A DNA stretch of 60,000 nt. Origin: Lingula anatina. Taxonomy: Eukaryota; Brachiopoda; Lingulata; Lingulida; Lingulidae. Both the position numbers and the translations under genes were made by a program. Below the pieces are notes generated by a model. The model ran no database searches and had not been told where the DNA came from. It was given only the letters and a program-made list of their open reading frames with translations. The DNA is taken from positions 64,001 to 124,000 of the forward strand of contig NW_019775430.1 in the NCBI RefSeq assembly GCF_001039355.2. Reading direction: 5' to 3'. This document shows positions 1 to 59,602 of the stretch, in pieces (the stretch's first letter is position 1; each line of letters starts with the position of its first letter).

Positions 1-1218
1 CTTGAGTAGAGGTGGGCAGAGGTAGTTTTGCCTGGACACTGCAGAACTTAAAATGACTAATTCCACTGTGGTCATTGCCTGACACTGTATATACAAGGAA
101 ATAGTGGACATCAGACTGACCACCAGCTTAGAGTGCTGCTCCATGTTGGTACGTTGTGCAAACAAAGCGTCCAAAAAATTGCATGTCAAACTCACATCCA
201 AATACTTACTGGCCCTAGCAAGTGTCTGGATATGCTTCAGTATGTCACTCAAGACAGAAAAGTTTAAAACCCTCTCTGCCATCACATTTGCCCTCAAAAA
301 TAAGTTCAGGTTATAGTTAGGCCATGGTTCATCTCCCTGTTGAAAAAGATCTTTCTCTACAATGGCCAATAAGGAGGCACTCAAGTCAATCAGCTCATCA
401 GCTACAAATCCATTCAATGAGTACTTGCTGAGGCAAAGAACATCTATTGTACCACACAAGAGATCAATTTCCACTGGCGTCAGGTTCAAGGAATTATCGG
501 CCTTTATTAGACTTTTTAAAAAATGCACTATCTCCTTTGTCATCACTTCGTAACTGCAGTCATGGACCATCGATAATAAAAGCCACTCCTTGGCATGACG
601 CAAACGATCTGCTACAGTCCATCGACGCCACAAAGGGCTCATCCAATACTGCAGTTTGTCAAAAAATGGATGGAAGGTGCTGCTGATATACTGGCCAACG
701 TACAAAATATCATTCACCTCACTTGAAGAGGAGCTACCTATAAATTCTTCAGAAATTTGAGAATTGAGAATGTTTTTCAATTCAACTTCATATAACTGGT
801 CTTGCTGCAACTTGGCTTTTTCACTAATGGACTGCTGGTACATGGCAGTGCAAGCAAACATATATTGCATCACATTTTTCCTGTCCACATTTCCAGCTTG
901 CTGAAACTCTTTATATTCTTTTTCGACTAATCTAGTTGAAGAAGCAGACAAGTGCTGCCGAAACCTGTCAGGCAATTTCTGCAAGTGAAACCTTTTCTTA
1001 GGTGGAATAACTTCACCTCCTCGGCTTGCATAGTCACTTACATAACTGTCCTTGGGGTCAGCGTTGTATTGTATGTACCGATCTTCACTTTGTCGTGTTA
1101 GTCCCAAACAGTCGCCCAATAGAATACTGCCATTTGAGCTGCAATTTCTACTGTAGATGGCACTGCACTTTGGCTTCAGGCTGAGAAGGGTGGTTTTCAC
1201 TGCATGCTTCAAGGCCAT
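1..1218 (-). CDS. Unrecognised protein with probable mitochondrial presequence, 5' coding exon (partial)
   Basis: Reading the minus strand from the ATG at 1218-1216, the frame stays open for 406 codons to the window edge, so the 3' part of the gene is missing. An in-frame TGA lies six codons upstream of the ATG, which fixes the start. The first 35 residues (MALKHAVKTTLL...) are basic and hydroxylated with no acidic residue, typical of a mitochondrial import signal. The rest looks alpha-helical and repetitive, with Leu-rich helix pairs around residues 230-400. I do not recognise the family. A helical-repeat mitochondrial RNA-binding protein such as a FASTK-family member is possible, but this is only an inference from helix pattern and targeting. 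There is no intron within 1.2 kb. The gene is divergent from ZCRB1. Confidence 0.8.
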   Translation of the reverse strand, partial: MALKHAVKTTLLSLKPKCSAIYSRNCSSNGSILLGDCLGLTRQSEDRYIQYNADPKDSYVSDYASRGGEVIPPKKRFHLQKLPDRFRQHLSASSTRLVEKEYKEFQQAGNVDRKNVMQYMFACTAMYQQSISEKAKLQQDQLYEVELKNILNSQISEEFIGSSSSSEVNDILYVGQYISSTFHPFFDKLQYWMSPLWRRWTVADRLRHAKEWLLLSMVHDCSYEVMTKEIVHFLKSLIKADNSLNLTPVEIDLLCGTIDVLCLSKYSLNGFVADELIDLSASLLAIVEKDLFQQGDEPWPNYNLNLFLRANVMAERVLNFSVLSDILKHIQTLARASKYLDVSLTCNFLDALFAQRTNMEQHSKLVVSLMSTISLYIQCQAMTTVELVILSSAVSRQNYLCPPLLK

Positions 1219-1432
1219 AGTACCACGTATGATCTCTCACTTTCTCTGCATCTATATTGTAAATTCTCAGTTGTGACTAGAACTTCACTACTAAGTCCCA
1301 ACTTGGTTGTATGCCTGACATCAAGGGCACTTCAGTAACTACCTTTCTACTACTGTCCTCTTTTTTTCTCAGCAGCATTGTCTCTTCTTGCTGATTAAAC
1401 AGGTCTCTTGAAGATAAAATTTGCCTTGATTT
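1219..1432 (-). other. 5' UTR part of the same exon, with uORF
   Basis: On the minus strand an acceptor-like ATTTTAG ends at about 1433, preceded by AT-rich sequence, so the first coding exon probably begins there and a non-coding exon lies farther upstream. This leader holds a short upstream ATG frame (MLLRKKEDSS then stop, near 1375), which could reduce translation of the main ORF. The splice site is inferred from sequence only. Confidence 0.4.
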
Positions 1433-2269
1433 CCTAAAATGTATATATTTTATAAATGAATCAACAATTACAGTATAAAGGTTTTAATTCCATTTATATT
1501 ATGGCATATACATGTACAGTACTAGTACATGTACAGTAAAGCAAGGCTTATAAACCAATAAACAATGATACCAACTATTGTATGTATTGTAAGTTGAAGA
1601 CAATGGAATTCTCTCTGTCCCTTTCCCTTGTTTATTTGTTAACCATTATTTTCTATAAAAATTAAATCTTATAAATTCATGTAGTAATGATACTCGATCG
1701 TTCCTTTATAAATACAGTAAACAGGCGTTTGTAAGTAAGATAACAACAAATAACGAACGGGGAGAAGAAGCTTAAATGCTTTCTTGTCAAGTTAGATTAC
1801 CTTTCCTTTGAACAAATTCTGTTTTAGTCACGTGTATTGTGCACGACTACCTCATGCCATAGATCGTTAAACAACTAGTGAATTTAGTATTGGCATTAAT
1901 TGTAATTCACCCCCCCCCCCTCCCCCCTGCCCATTCAGAGTGCAACTTAGTGCTTTCTTTGGCGTTGTTGTCAGTTTCTTGTTACCTTCAATATACTTCA
2001 ACTTTTCTGCACGGAAAATCAATTCGTTCACATCATTCCGATACGATCATTTATCTAGGCATGTGATCTCTTTTCATTACTATTACATGTGCCCAATGCA
2101 CCGGCCATGTGCATTGCTAAGGGAAGAGAATTAACATTCGATTTCTATTGGTCGAAATTATGTTGTCTCCAAACATCTCGCGAGAAGAAACATGGAGGAC
2201 CGAAGTTGTCATGAAAATAAAATTATTTCCATTTTTTCGTTTATTCCGTAAACTCTTCACAATTTAACG
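1433..2269. promoter_or_regulatory. Divergent promoter region between the mitochondrial-like gene and ZCRB1
   Basis: The two genes point away from each other and their ATGs are 1.05 kb apart. The interval holds a CACGTG E-box near 1830, a C-rich tract at 1910-1930, and a perfect TCTCGCGAGA palindrome at 2176-2185, followed by ATGGAGG at 2192, which resembles a YY1/initiator motif. No TATA box is obvious near ZCRB1. Shared use by both genes is inferred from arrangement. Confidence 0.55.
2176..2185. promoter_or_regulatory. CGCG element (TCTCGCGAGA)
   Basis: Perfect 10-bp palindrome 84 bp upstream of the ZCRB1 ATG. In vertebrates this motif is the binding site of BANP and marks housekeeping, often bidirectional, promoters. 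A near copy (TCTCGCGGGA) occurs upstream of the SH3 exon at 59024-59033. Confidence 0.6.
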
Positions 2270-2382
2270 ATGAGTGGGGGCTTAGCGCCAAGCAAGAGCA
2301 CAGTTTATGCATCCAATCTGCCTTTCTCCTTGACGAATAACGACATTCACAAGATATTCGAGAAATACGGACAAGTGGTGAA
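2270..2382 (+). CDS. ZCRB1: ZCRB1 exon 1 (coding part)
   Basis: Codons 1-37 and two bases of codon 38, the first half of the RRM including RNP2 (VYASNL). The donor is GAA|gtacgt. The frame continues only with the acceptor at 2911. Confidence 0.93.
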
Positions 2383-5222
2383 GTACGTTGTCCCCCTTAC
2401 GCGATATAGGCTCCTTTCACATCGTGCAGTATACAGTCTGTACCGGTCCATTTTGAGAAAATATCTGGCCAATACTTAAGAAAAAAACCACCTCTGGTCT
2501 ATGGATTAAGCCCCGAACTCAACACGGCCAATTATTATAATTCCGCCCAAACAAGAAGCGTAAATCAGTAATTAAATGAAGCGTATATTACATGTTAGGT
2601 TTTCTGAGTCTCTGTTGCATCGCACAAGTTTACCACCTGATGTTGAAAGGGTTATAAACTTACCCTATCACTTCATTTACTTTTGTTCTTTGTGCATTAT
2701 GTTGTAATAATATTACTAATTAAGCAACCACTAATGAAGCTGACATGCTAAATGTATAGTATAGAAGTAGAAATGATAATTTCAATAAATGATGAAGAAG
2801 TAATTTACAATTAAAATTTCATGGAATTGGTTTACATTTGGATTTTGCAGTAATACATTACAACATGTATAAATTGGGCACTTAAAAGTAACGTGTTGCA
2901 AAAACTTTCAGGGTCACCATTCTGAAAGACCGTGACAGAAAAAGTAAAGGTGTGGCCTTTGTACTTTACCTGGATAGGGATGCAGCTCACAGAGCAGTGA
3001 GGGCATTGAACAATACACAGGTAAATCTGCAAATATGTATGTGTGTTTTTATGTGTCTGTGTTTGTTTGCCTATAATCAAATCAGTTTTGCCTTGATAGA
3101 GACAATGAACAGGAAGAAAAAACAGATGAAAGCATACCACCTTCCATGAACTTAAGTAAAATATGTGTTTCACCATTTGTGTTTTCAGATGTTTGGAAGA
3201 AATCTGAAGTGCAGTATAGCCAAAGACAATGGAAGAGCTTCTGATTTCATTCGCAGGAGAGATTATCCAGACAAATCCAAATGCTATGAGTGTGGGGTAA
3301 ATATAATTATATAATTATGTAATTCTCATGTAATGAATTTATGTCAAAATTGTCTTCAGAATTCATCAGGCTTGTATTACTTTTAAATTAGCTAGAATAC
3401 AGGATAAAGATATATTTTCCAAATGGCTTGCCAGCCTCTAGTTGGTTAAAAGTTCTCAGTTTGGAAATTTTAACTTCCTAACACATATTACACTACACAA
3501 GATTGAAAAGAATCTCAGAAATGTAAGCTTTTATTTGTAAAGCATTTATAACTGACCATTTTGTTACCAAGCATCACATTTACCTATTGAAAAAGGGATG
3601 CGGTAATTAATCTTATTATTATTATTTTTTATGTATTTATTTTTTTCTATTGATAAGGAGCCTGGGCACCTCAGCTATAATTGCCCAAAGAATCTGCTGG
3701 GAGAGAGGGAGCCACCCAAAAAGAAAGAAAAGAAGAAGAAAAGAAAAGCAGAGTATGATTTTCAATCACATTAACCTTGACTCTTATGATCACAGTGTGG
3801 TAATCATTCCTGTGTACATAAAGAAAGTTGACTGTATAGCTTACAAGTATTAGATGATTTTGTAAACGTAATGCAAGCAAGATCATGATCATATTGTAAA
3901 GGCAAAAAACTACTTTAAGAAAATGCCAGAACTTCATTTATGGAAGAAAAAAATTATTATTATATATTTATTATAGCTAGATTTGATCAGTGATTTTACT
4001 CTCATCTAGAATTTTTATTAACATATGTGAGGAAATGTAGTAAGTATGATAACTGTGGCCATTTGATAAGTTGTTATTTGTAGTTACATGAAATATTGGA
4101 AAAATTCCAATCAGCATGCAAACCAACAGTATTATTAACCATATTACTGTAACATTGATAATATGTGTATAGCATTTATTAAATCAAAATTATGTTTCAT
4201 GCTTAGGACTTACTGCCTAATGCTTAAATCTTCAGTAAAGGACTGATTGCATTCAATTTTATGTGTATAGGGACAATGAAGAATGGGATGAGGAGGAGGA
4301 TGAAGATGATGCTGTCCCTAGCCTTAAAGAAGACAGTTTGTCTGCGGCAATTAAATTCCAGGTAAGATCTTATGTTTCAATTGAAAAATTGGCCACAAAG
4401 GCAAAGTTCACAACTAGGGATCACCCCACGAGCACACACCTCTGCCAAAAATACAATAAAAATACTTATAAAACCTTTTAAGACCGGAATTCAGTTGAAA
4501 TTATAAAACCTTTTAAGACCGGAATTCAGTTGAAATTGAATTTAATCACTTCTTTCTCTTCTGAATGTCTATCCTAAAAATTTCAGTAGACATATTTTTG
4601 GAGAAATGTGAAATCTTTTGCACTAACAAACAGACAAATTAATGCCTAGAAAAGCATAACCTCCTGCATCATTTAAGATGAAACTCTTTTATATTCTCTT
4701 GATAAAACACAGTAACTGTTGGGTCTCTTTTTAATGTAAAAAGTAGTAGGGTATGTAAGTGTAGTAAGGAAAACACATAAAGATGATCTATCTGCCCTGT
4801 ACTGGGTATTTTATGAGATTGAAATAAAATTTTATATCATTTGTCTCATAATTTCAATTAATTTAGACATGAAGAATTATCTAAATTGATGTCTTATGAA
4901 GATGACAATACAGGAAGTTTAAATGTATGCATACTTTAAGATATATGCACTATAGTTAGAGAATTTGGAAAGAGAAGTGTGATATGACATGTAGCAGGAT
5001 CAATAAAACAGACACAAATTAAAACATCTAAAAATGCAGATAAAATGTGAAATTTCATGTTGGTCACTCAAGGTCATTTGGTCATTTCAGCAAGAGAAGA
5101 TGGAGGCAGAGTACCAGTACAGGCTGAGTGTTGGGGCCTCTCTGGGGGGCAGTGGGGAGACCAAGAAAAAGAAATACAAAAAAGATGCCTACTTCAGTGA
5201 CGAGGAGGAGCTTAGTGATTGA
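2270..5222 (+). CDS. ZCRB1: ZCRB1, U11/U12 snRNP 31 kDa protein (complete, six coding exons)
   Basis: Coding exons 2270-2382, 2912-3020, 3189-3296, 3658-3752, 4271-4361 and 5091-5222 join in phase to 215 codons plus TGA; the human protein has 217. The start [13 protein letters not shown] matches vertebrate ZCRB1. Residues about 10-88 form an RRM. Residues 106-119 form a CCHC zinc knuckle with C106, C109, H114 and C119, split between exons 3 and 4. A Lys-rich stretch (125-141), an acidic segment (143-160) and the conserved tail [10 protein letters not shown] follow. The known role is in the U11/U12 di-snRNP, which recognises minor (U12-type) introns in the nucleus. All five introns here are ordinary GT-AG with U2-like donors. 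Intron 1 starts directly with a repeat fragment. Confidence 0.97.
2912..3020 (+). CDS. ZCRB1: ZCRB1 exon 2
   Basis: Acceptor ctttcag|GGTC, donor CACAG|gtaaat. It encodes [13 protein letters not shown] and the RNP1 motif KGVAFVLY of the RRM. Phase 2 in, phase 0 out. Confidence 0.95.
3189..3296 (+). CDS. ZCRB1: ZCRB1 exon 3
   Basis: Acceptor gttttcag|ATGTTTGG, donor GTGGG|gtaaat. It completes the RRM and gives the first two cysteines of the zinc knuckle (CYECG). 36 codons, phase 0 at both ends. Confidence 0.95.
3658..3752 (+). CDS. ZCRB1: ZCRB1 exon 4
   Basis: Acceptor ttgataag|GAGCC, donor GCAGA|gtatga. It encodes [20 protein letters not shown] with the H and last C of the knuckle, then the Lys-rich tract. 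Confidence 0.93.
4271..4361 (+). CDS. ZCRB1: ZCRB1 exon 5
   Basis: Acceptor gtgtatag|GGAC, donor TTCCAG|gtaaga. Acidic segment ([13 protein letters not shown]) followed by SLSAAIKFQ, which matches the vertebrate SLSQAIAFQ. Confidence 0.93.
4467..4537 (+). repeat. 35-bp tandem duplication in ZCRB1 intron 5
   Basis: The block containing CCTTTTAAGACCGGAATTC is present twice in direct succession, with AGACC starting at 4481 and 4516, so the period is 35 bp. The copies look identical, suggesting a recent event. Confidence 0.85.
5091..5222 (+). CDS. ZCRB1: ZCRB1 exon 6 (terminal coding exon)
   Basis: Acceptor gtcatttcag|CAAG. 43 codons and TGA ending at 5222. It ends in the family's conserved SDEEELSD tail, which fixes the frame and the stop. 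Confidence 0.95.
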   Translation, partial: QEKMEAEYQYRLSVGASLGGSGETKKKKYKKDAYFSDEEELSD

Positions 5223-5686
5223 TGTGGGATCATCTTGAGAGTGAAAAAATATTTTAAAAATTGTTCTTCTTCAAGGAGGATTAATTTTAATGGAGAGTAG
5301 GAGCTGAGAGAAAGGGAGAACCCAAAGAAAGTCTATGAAAGACAGCAAATAGGGATTTTTTTCAGTGAGGAAGAGTAGTCCATTGGCTGACACTGGACCA
5401 TCTTTAAACACCGAAGAAATCTACAGACTTGATACAGGTCTATGTCAACGCAAAATTAGTCGACTTCATTATTGAAGGGGACCTCAGCAACTGAAAAAAA
5501 TATCTCCGGTAAAAAGACAGAAACCAAGTGAATAGAATGACCATTTAAGTAAATCGTATTCAAAAAGGAGTTCAGTTGTTCATGGTGGGAAGAATGGAGC
5601 CCAAGGAAATAGAGGGGAAAAAATGAAAGATGCCTGCTAAAAATTTGTAACCTATGAAATACAGACTGAGGGATTTATGATGGAAA

Positions 5687-5692
5687 AATAAA
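5687..5692 (+). terminator. ZCRB1: Candidate poly(A) signal of ZCRB1
   Basis: AATAAA 465 bp after the stop codon, followed by T/G-rich sequence. Other AATAAA words follow near 6180, so the true site is not certain. Confidence 0.4.
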
Positions 5693-8600
5693 ATGCTTTG
5701 AATGCTGGACACACTGCATTATGTCCCAGAGACATATAGGTGCAATGTTCTGCCCTCTTTTCCTGTACTTACCCATCTACATTAACAGCACTGTGAAGTT
5801 GTAGTAAAGTACAGAATTTTGTCTAGTCTTTGAAGTCTCACACTACACAGTCCAATTGCCTTCAAGATCACTTTGAGTACATTTATTATTTATATTGACT
5901 TATATTTACTTTTAATTAATGATGTAAAATATCATGGGTTTTACTAGCTGCTGCTTGTTTGGTCATATAACAGTTATGACAGAGAAAATATACTTTTTGA
6001 ACAGCCTTGAAGTAACCTGATCTTACAAGATATGGGGTGTGGGAAAGGGGCAGAATTTTTAGTGGTTGACACTACTTCTATAAAACTTGTCTTTGTCTCT
6101 GAAAGTTTACACCATACACCACAGGTGATACGTAAAGCATCAGAAGTGGACTAGTGAGAATCTAAAATAATTTTATTGAAATAAAATTATTTAAAAATTC
6201 TAATTGATTTGAAGACTTCTCTTATTTAAAACTTTTCTTTACATTTTCTTTTAATACATCAGTGATTACGAAAACTTGACATCAACAGGATATGCAAAGC
6301 ATTTTTATTGAACATAGTAATTCATTACAGGAGCTGCTTCAATAATATCTATATTGATATTGTCTTCATAAGTTACTATTATAATTATATCAACATGTCC
6401 ACTAGTTTTGTTATCTTGCTTGAAACCTTTTTCTTGAAAACATTCACACAAAAATGGAACTGTTAAAACTGCCAGCTACGACTTCCTAAACTAGGAGTAG
6501 TCTCCTAAAACTCGTGCAAATCTTTATTTACACATGAAGTGAGAAATAAAATGAATAAAAACTAGTTTGTTTTTATTCCAGATCGGATGCATTTGTTACA
6601 GAGGTGGAAATTATCAAGTTACATGCTAACCAAAAAGTCATCTTATTTAGTTTTTAAGATAGCGTTACGTAATCGTATAAAGCAGCATTCTGACTAGCCC
6701 AATACAAATGTAACCCATCAAATATTTTCATCTAACATCAGTTGTCTGGCTATGCAAGTTGGAGCATTTACCAGTTATTAAAAGCCCCAAGGTGGGTTCA
6801 GTTATGATAGTAGTGAATCTGTGTTGTTACATTTAATAGGAATGAGGAGTTGATAACATCAGGAGGCTCACCCTATTGCTAACAACCAACATTTATATAT
6901 AAATTATATAGGATGTCAGTCTTTTTCCTTTAATGCTTACAAGTAAAATGCAGACTAAAAAATATTGATAAAAATTGCCTCTATTGTCACCAAAGGCTGA
7001 CAAGTTAAATAACACATTCACAACATAAAAAATAGAATAATTAAGACTGATGATGATTATTTATTATAGGGACATTATGTAGCTCTGCCAGATTTTGAAG
7101 TGATGATCCTAACTGTTTTAAGTGCTTGAAGCACACCGATTACTTCATATTGCAAGTAACAAACTATAAAGATGCTAAAGGACTGTTTAGACCTTTTAAA
7201 AGCCACAAAGAGAACAAATGATGAATGTAGCAGTTGGGCTAATCACTTTCTGTTCATGATTGTTAACACATCTTCAATATATTTATATAATACATAATAT
7301 AACACCTTCACAGCAGTTTGGAATATTTCTTCACAACCTTTAACGTAAATTAAACCCACCATCAGATAATAACATATCCACAAAAAGAAAAAATTTAAAT
7401 ACCACAATGTAATATATACATAAATTTCAGGTTCTTTCATTGACACCCACCTCATAATATATATAGCAAATGAATAATGAGTGCTAATGTGGCAAGTTTG
7501 TTGCAATAAAAATGACTGGTCCAACGTGTAACGGAATGTAACAATTATTATTATTGTTTTTAATTCATTACTGTTATCAACTTTCAAAAATACATGGGTG
7601 CATGTATCACCTAGTACATAATCTCAGGATGCTCCTTGAAAAATTTCATTAAGAAACAATTAGAATTTAATAACTAAATATAATTGCTCTCTCTCTCTCT
7701 TTCTCTCTCTCTCTCTGTGTCTCAGAGAAACAAAATCGATATATTCTCTGCAAGATGAAGGTGCCTTTCTTGGTAACAAATTTTAATTTGTGACACCAAA
7801 AAAATAAATAAATAAATAAATAAAATAATAAAATAAAAAAATAAAAAAACAATAATAAAAAAGTCACACAACAACTCTCTTTTCTACAATAAAATTAACT
7901 GCCACACATGAAAAAGTCTTCAAACAGTCAATCAGACATCCGCATATTATCAAAGGAATGCAATTACTCCCAACATGTTGTAAAAAAGCAGAACTGAAAG
8001 ATTATCAATAATTGATAACCCGATTTATATATGACCATATTTGCCAGTCATGCACTTACTTAATTACATCAAAACTGACTAGTTTTCTCATGGACATCAG
8101 TTTTTTTCTAACAAAAAAAAAAAAAAAAAAAAAAAAAACTGGCCCCATTTTCATAAAAAGTTGGCAATGGCTGAGATTGAAAATTTTTAATGAAAGAAAT
8201 TTCTGTGATTTTCTTCTCCAGATGTGTCCTTCACCAACTACATGCTACTTAACTGACCTTAATAACCATCAGCTAAAATATCCTTATCAACATAGGAACC
8301 CACAGTGCAGAATAAATTAGTTGTATTGGTAACTATAACTTACATTAAAGATGTTTCAAAAGAGGTCCTTTTCAGGTCCATCATAAATATCTACACCCTG
8401 CGTTTCAGAGCACAGACTGATTTATCTCACTAATGACAAAGGATAAATGATAGAATGTGTTAGTTTTTAGTATTCTTAAACCCAGGGTGCTTTTGAATCC
8501 TTTCCTCTCCATCCCTGATCAAAATCTTAGTCGAAAATGAAAAAAAAAAAAAAATCAGTCAAGCAAAAATTACAGGTACATAGCTCATACAGTAAATGTC

Positions 8601-10256
8601 ACATCAAGTGGCATGACTAAGGGTGCATTCCCAGAGATTTAGATCGATCCAGAGATTTAGATTTAGATCAACCTAACTCCCTGGGTGTTCACGCTAAATT
8701 GCAGTCAGCCGAGTGTGCACCATAGTTAATTACCCCCTTACAGCTTTTAGTAGGCAGGACAGATGCTTAAGCCGGCTAAGCTGACAGTAATCTAGTGAGA
8801 CTCCCCACAGGGATAGATCGATCTAATATCTATGGGAATGGGGTCTAACTGTTGCAATAAGATACTATACTGGTTCATTTTGAGAGGTTGACAAGAGAGT
8901 TGCCTCAACAGAGCCCCAGTACTAGATGCAGCCAACTAAGCATGCAGGAAGCAAACAGGGAGTAAAGCAGTGGCAGCCTCTGTAGAGTAATTACATGTTA
9001 AAATCAGCATACAGCACAGGTACAGCTGTATCAGCACATACACAAGGCATCTGCATTTTGTCTGTGTGAATATCTGTGAAATATGTTCATTTCCTGCAGC
9101 AGACGTCACTGGGTGGGTCTCTGATGGAAGACGTCATTTCTTCAACTGTGATGCTGGTGCTCAAAACTGAATTTGTCATCACTAGGAGCTTCTTCAATGT
9201 ATGCCTTAAAACATCAATAAATTGCAATCCAGTGATCACCCACGTTCAAAACCATAACGTTTGAGGGTGTTGATAATCCAAAATATGTACCTCAGTGATT
9301 CGCAACCATTTGCTAATTACAGTACATTGTAAGATAAGGGTTCTTCCCATCAAATGCCAAGGTGGACACAACTCCATCAAAACTTTCATCTCACTGGAAA
9401 TTTACATGAGTCTCTGCACCATTTGAAAGAAATCTTATGCTGAACCACTCAAAGAGATCGCCAAGATATCAAACTGTCATGTCACAATGTGATCCTCATG
9501 TTGATTTCCAAATGCTATCTGGACTGCTACGTGTCGGTGATTTTACTTTATTTTGAAGTACATTTGAGTTCACTTGTTTTTAAATTTTTTCCCAAACTGA
9601 TGTCCCTTTGAGATGGCTGTCAGCTGAGTATGTCACCCCTTCATTGTGAGAGAGATACTCAATGTCAGTTTGACATGCCGTAAGCTTGGCTCTCACCTGG
9701 GTTTGTGATTACTATGCCAGTTCTGTACCCCAGTCTGCTGGGTGTGACATTGTGCTGATTGTGTTATATGTGCCACAATGTTGCTTCTGGCTGTCTGCAT
9801 GCTATAGTCACCAGCTGATCCAGGATTTTGTTACAAGAGAGGAGGGGTGCAGGGTATGCGTAGATGAAAAAATGCACCCATCTCCCTTTAAAAAAAATAT
9901 CCATTGCGATTCTATTCACACATTTCCCCCTAGTTTCTTTTACCTTAATGTATCCTCTAGTTCTCCCACAATGATTTCTGTTTTGTGGTGTATCCCATAA
10001 TGCTAACAATTTTTCCATGATGCCAACAGTGTTCTATCCCATAATGCAAGATGTGCTGGTTATTTATAATATCCATCTGGTATTCAACACCATTATATTT
10101 CAGTATATATATATATATATTAGCACCAATGTTCAGTGATAAAGTTCCTGCCGATATGGCGTTGACATTGATACACATAACATTTTAATCTGGTCAACAG
10201 CAACAACAATGACATTGCAGAAGCATGGCTGAACACTACAATGGCTGTGGGCACCA
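5693..10256. other. Convergent intergenic region, no gene seen
   Basis: AT-rich DNA between the 3' ends of ZCRB1 (plus) and the FAM107-like gene (minus). ORFs here lack coding composition. Contents: a CT microsatellite at 7687-7716, an AAAT-type tract at 7799-7862, an A-run at 8113-8138, and a short inverted-repeat element at 8621-8844. Part of either end may be long 3' UTR. Confidence 0.6.
8621..8844. mobile_element. Family B MITE-like element, copy 1
   Basis: The left end GGGTGCATTCCCAGAGAT and the reverse complement of the right end (ACCCCATTCCCATAGAT) are inverted repeats continuing into TTAGATCGATC. It is flanked by CTAA on both sides (8617-8620 and 8845-8848), a probable 4-bp target-site duplication. 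A related copy lies at 41991-42193. It is 224 bp long with no coding capacity. Confidence 0.8.
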
Positions 10257-10262
10257 TTTATT
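10257..10262 (-). terminator. Candidate poly(A) signal of the FAM107-like gene
   Basis: AATAAA on the minus strand 73 nt after the TGA at 10337-10335. Tentative, because the region is AT-rich. Confidence 0.35.
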
Positions 10263-10334
10263 TTTCATTCTGTGTATCATTTTGAGGTCCCTGGTTTGGG
10301 TTGATATAAAAACCATGGCACATAGTGTGCTTCA

Positions 10335-58904
<48,570 letters not shown>

Positions 58905-59560
58905 TGTAGTGCATTTATCTTCCTAGTGGCATCCCACGGTGAGATTACATGCTAGTGACGATGTAAACAAATTCAGCGGTGCTTAGCATGTCATTTGCTT
59001 CCTGCTAGGGCACGCGAGCGAGATCTCGCGGGAAAGGAAGCGCTGGTCGGTTGCGGTGGCAAAAAAAGCAGGAATTCACACGCAAAAAGCAATAACCTTT
59101 ATTCGTCTACTATTAGTTTAATACGCAAAACAATACTTGAAATTGCAGATATACTTTCGTTATGATATAACACAGAAAACTACTCTTATTTAGTCGTAGT
59201 CCGGCGACTGATAATTTGTTTGATCACGTGACCGTTTAGCTCCCTGCTGACCTAGTTTCTGATACCACAACACGGTGCATATGTGTTGACGACTATTGTA
59301 AATGGAGTAGATAGAATATTGATTTCTTCAGTTAAACTATCAATCATATTCGGCGAGTCGTGAGAAACATGAATCTATAATCAGACACCCGAGACCTGTT
59401 GCCGCCTGGCCTTAAAAAGCTAAGAACGAAACTTCTTCAGTTATCAGTGTCTAAGTGTTGCAGCCACAGAATCAATTAACAGTAGCAAGATGGACCAAAG
59501 AATGTTGTCTTGCTTAGTCTGACGGACTCCTAGACGGGAAATAAGAAAGCTGGTCCAACT
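58905..59560. promoter_or_regulatory. Divergent, CG-richer promoter region
   Basis: Lies between the minus-strand SH3 exon and a probable plus-strand first exon. It contains TCTCGCGGGA at 59024-59033 within a CG-richer stretch (59010-59060) and CACGTG at about 59226. Arrangement and motif match the promoter of ZCRB1. Confidence 0.5.
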
Positions 59561-59602
59561 GCCTGTAGTTCATCTTAACCATCTCTGCCTTGCTGTTGTA
59601 AG
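59450..59602 (+). other. Probable non-coding first exon of a plus-strand gene
   Basis: The donor GTAAG|gtgagt at 59602/59603 is near consensus. The sequence before it holds only a short ATG frame (about 59490), so it would be 5' UTR. The 5' limit given is a guess. The rest of the gene lies beyond the window. Confidence 0.35.

Noticed and set aside
2270-5222. Possibility that ZCRB1, a minor-spliceosome gene, itself contains U12-type introns
   Set aside because: Its donors read gtacgt, gtaaat, gtaaat, gtatga and gtaaga; none matches the U12 donor consensus (RTATCCTT).
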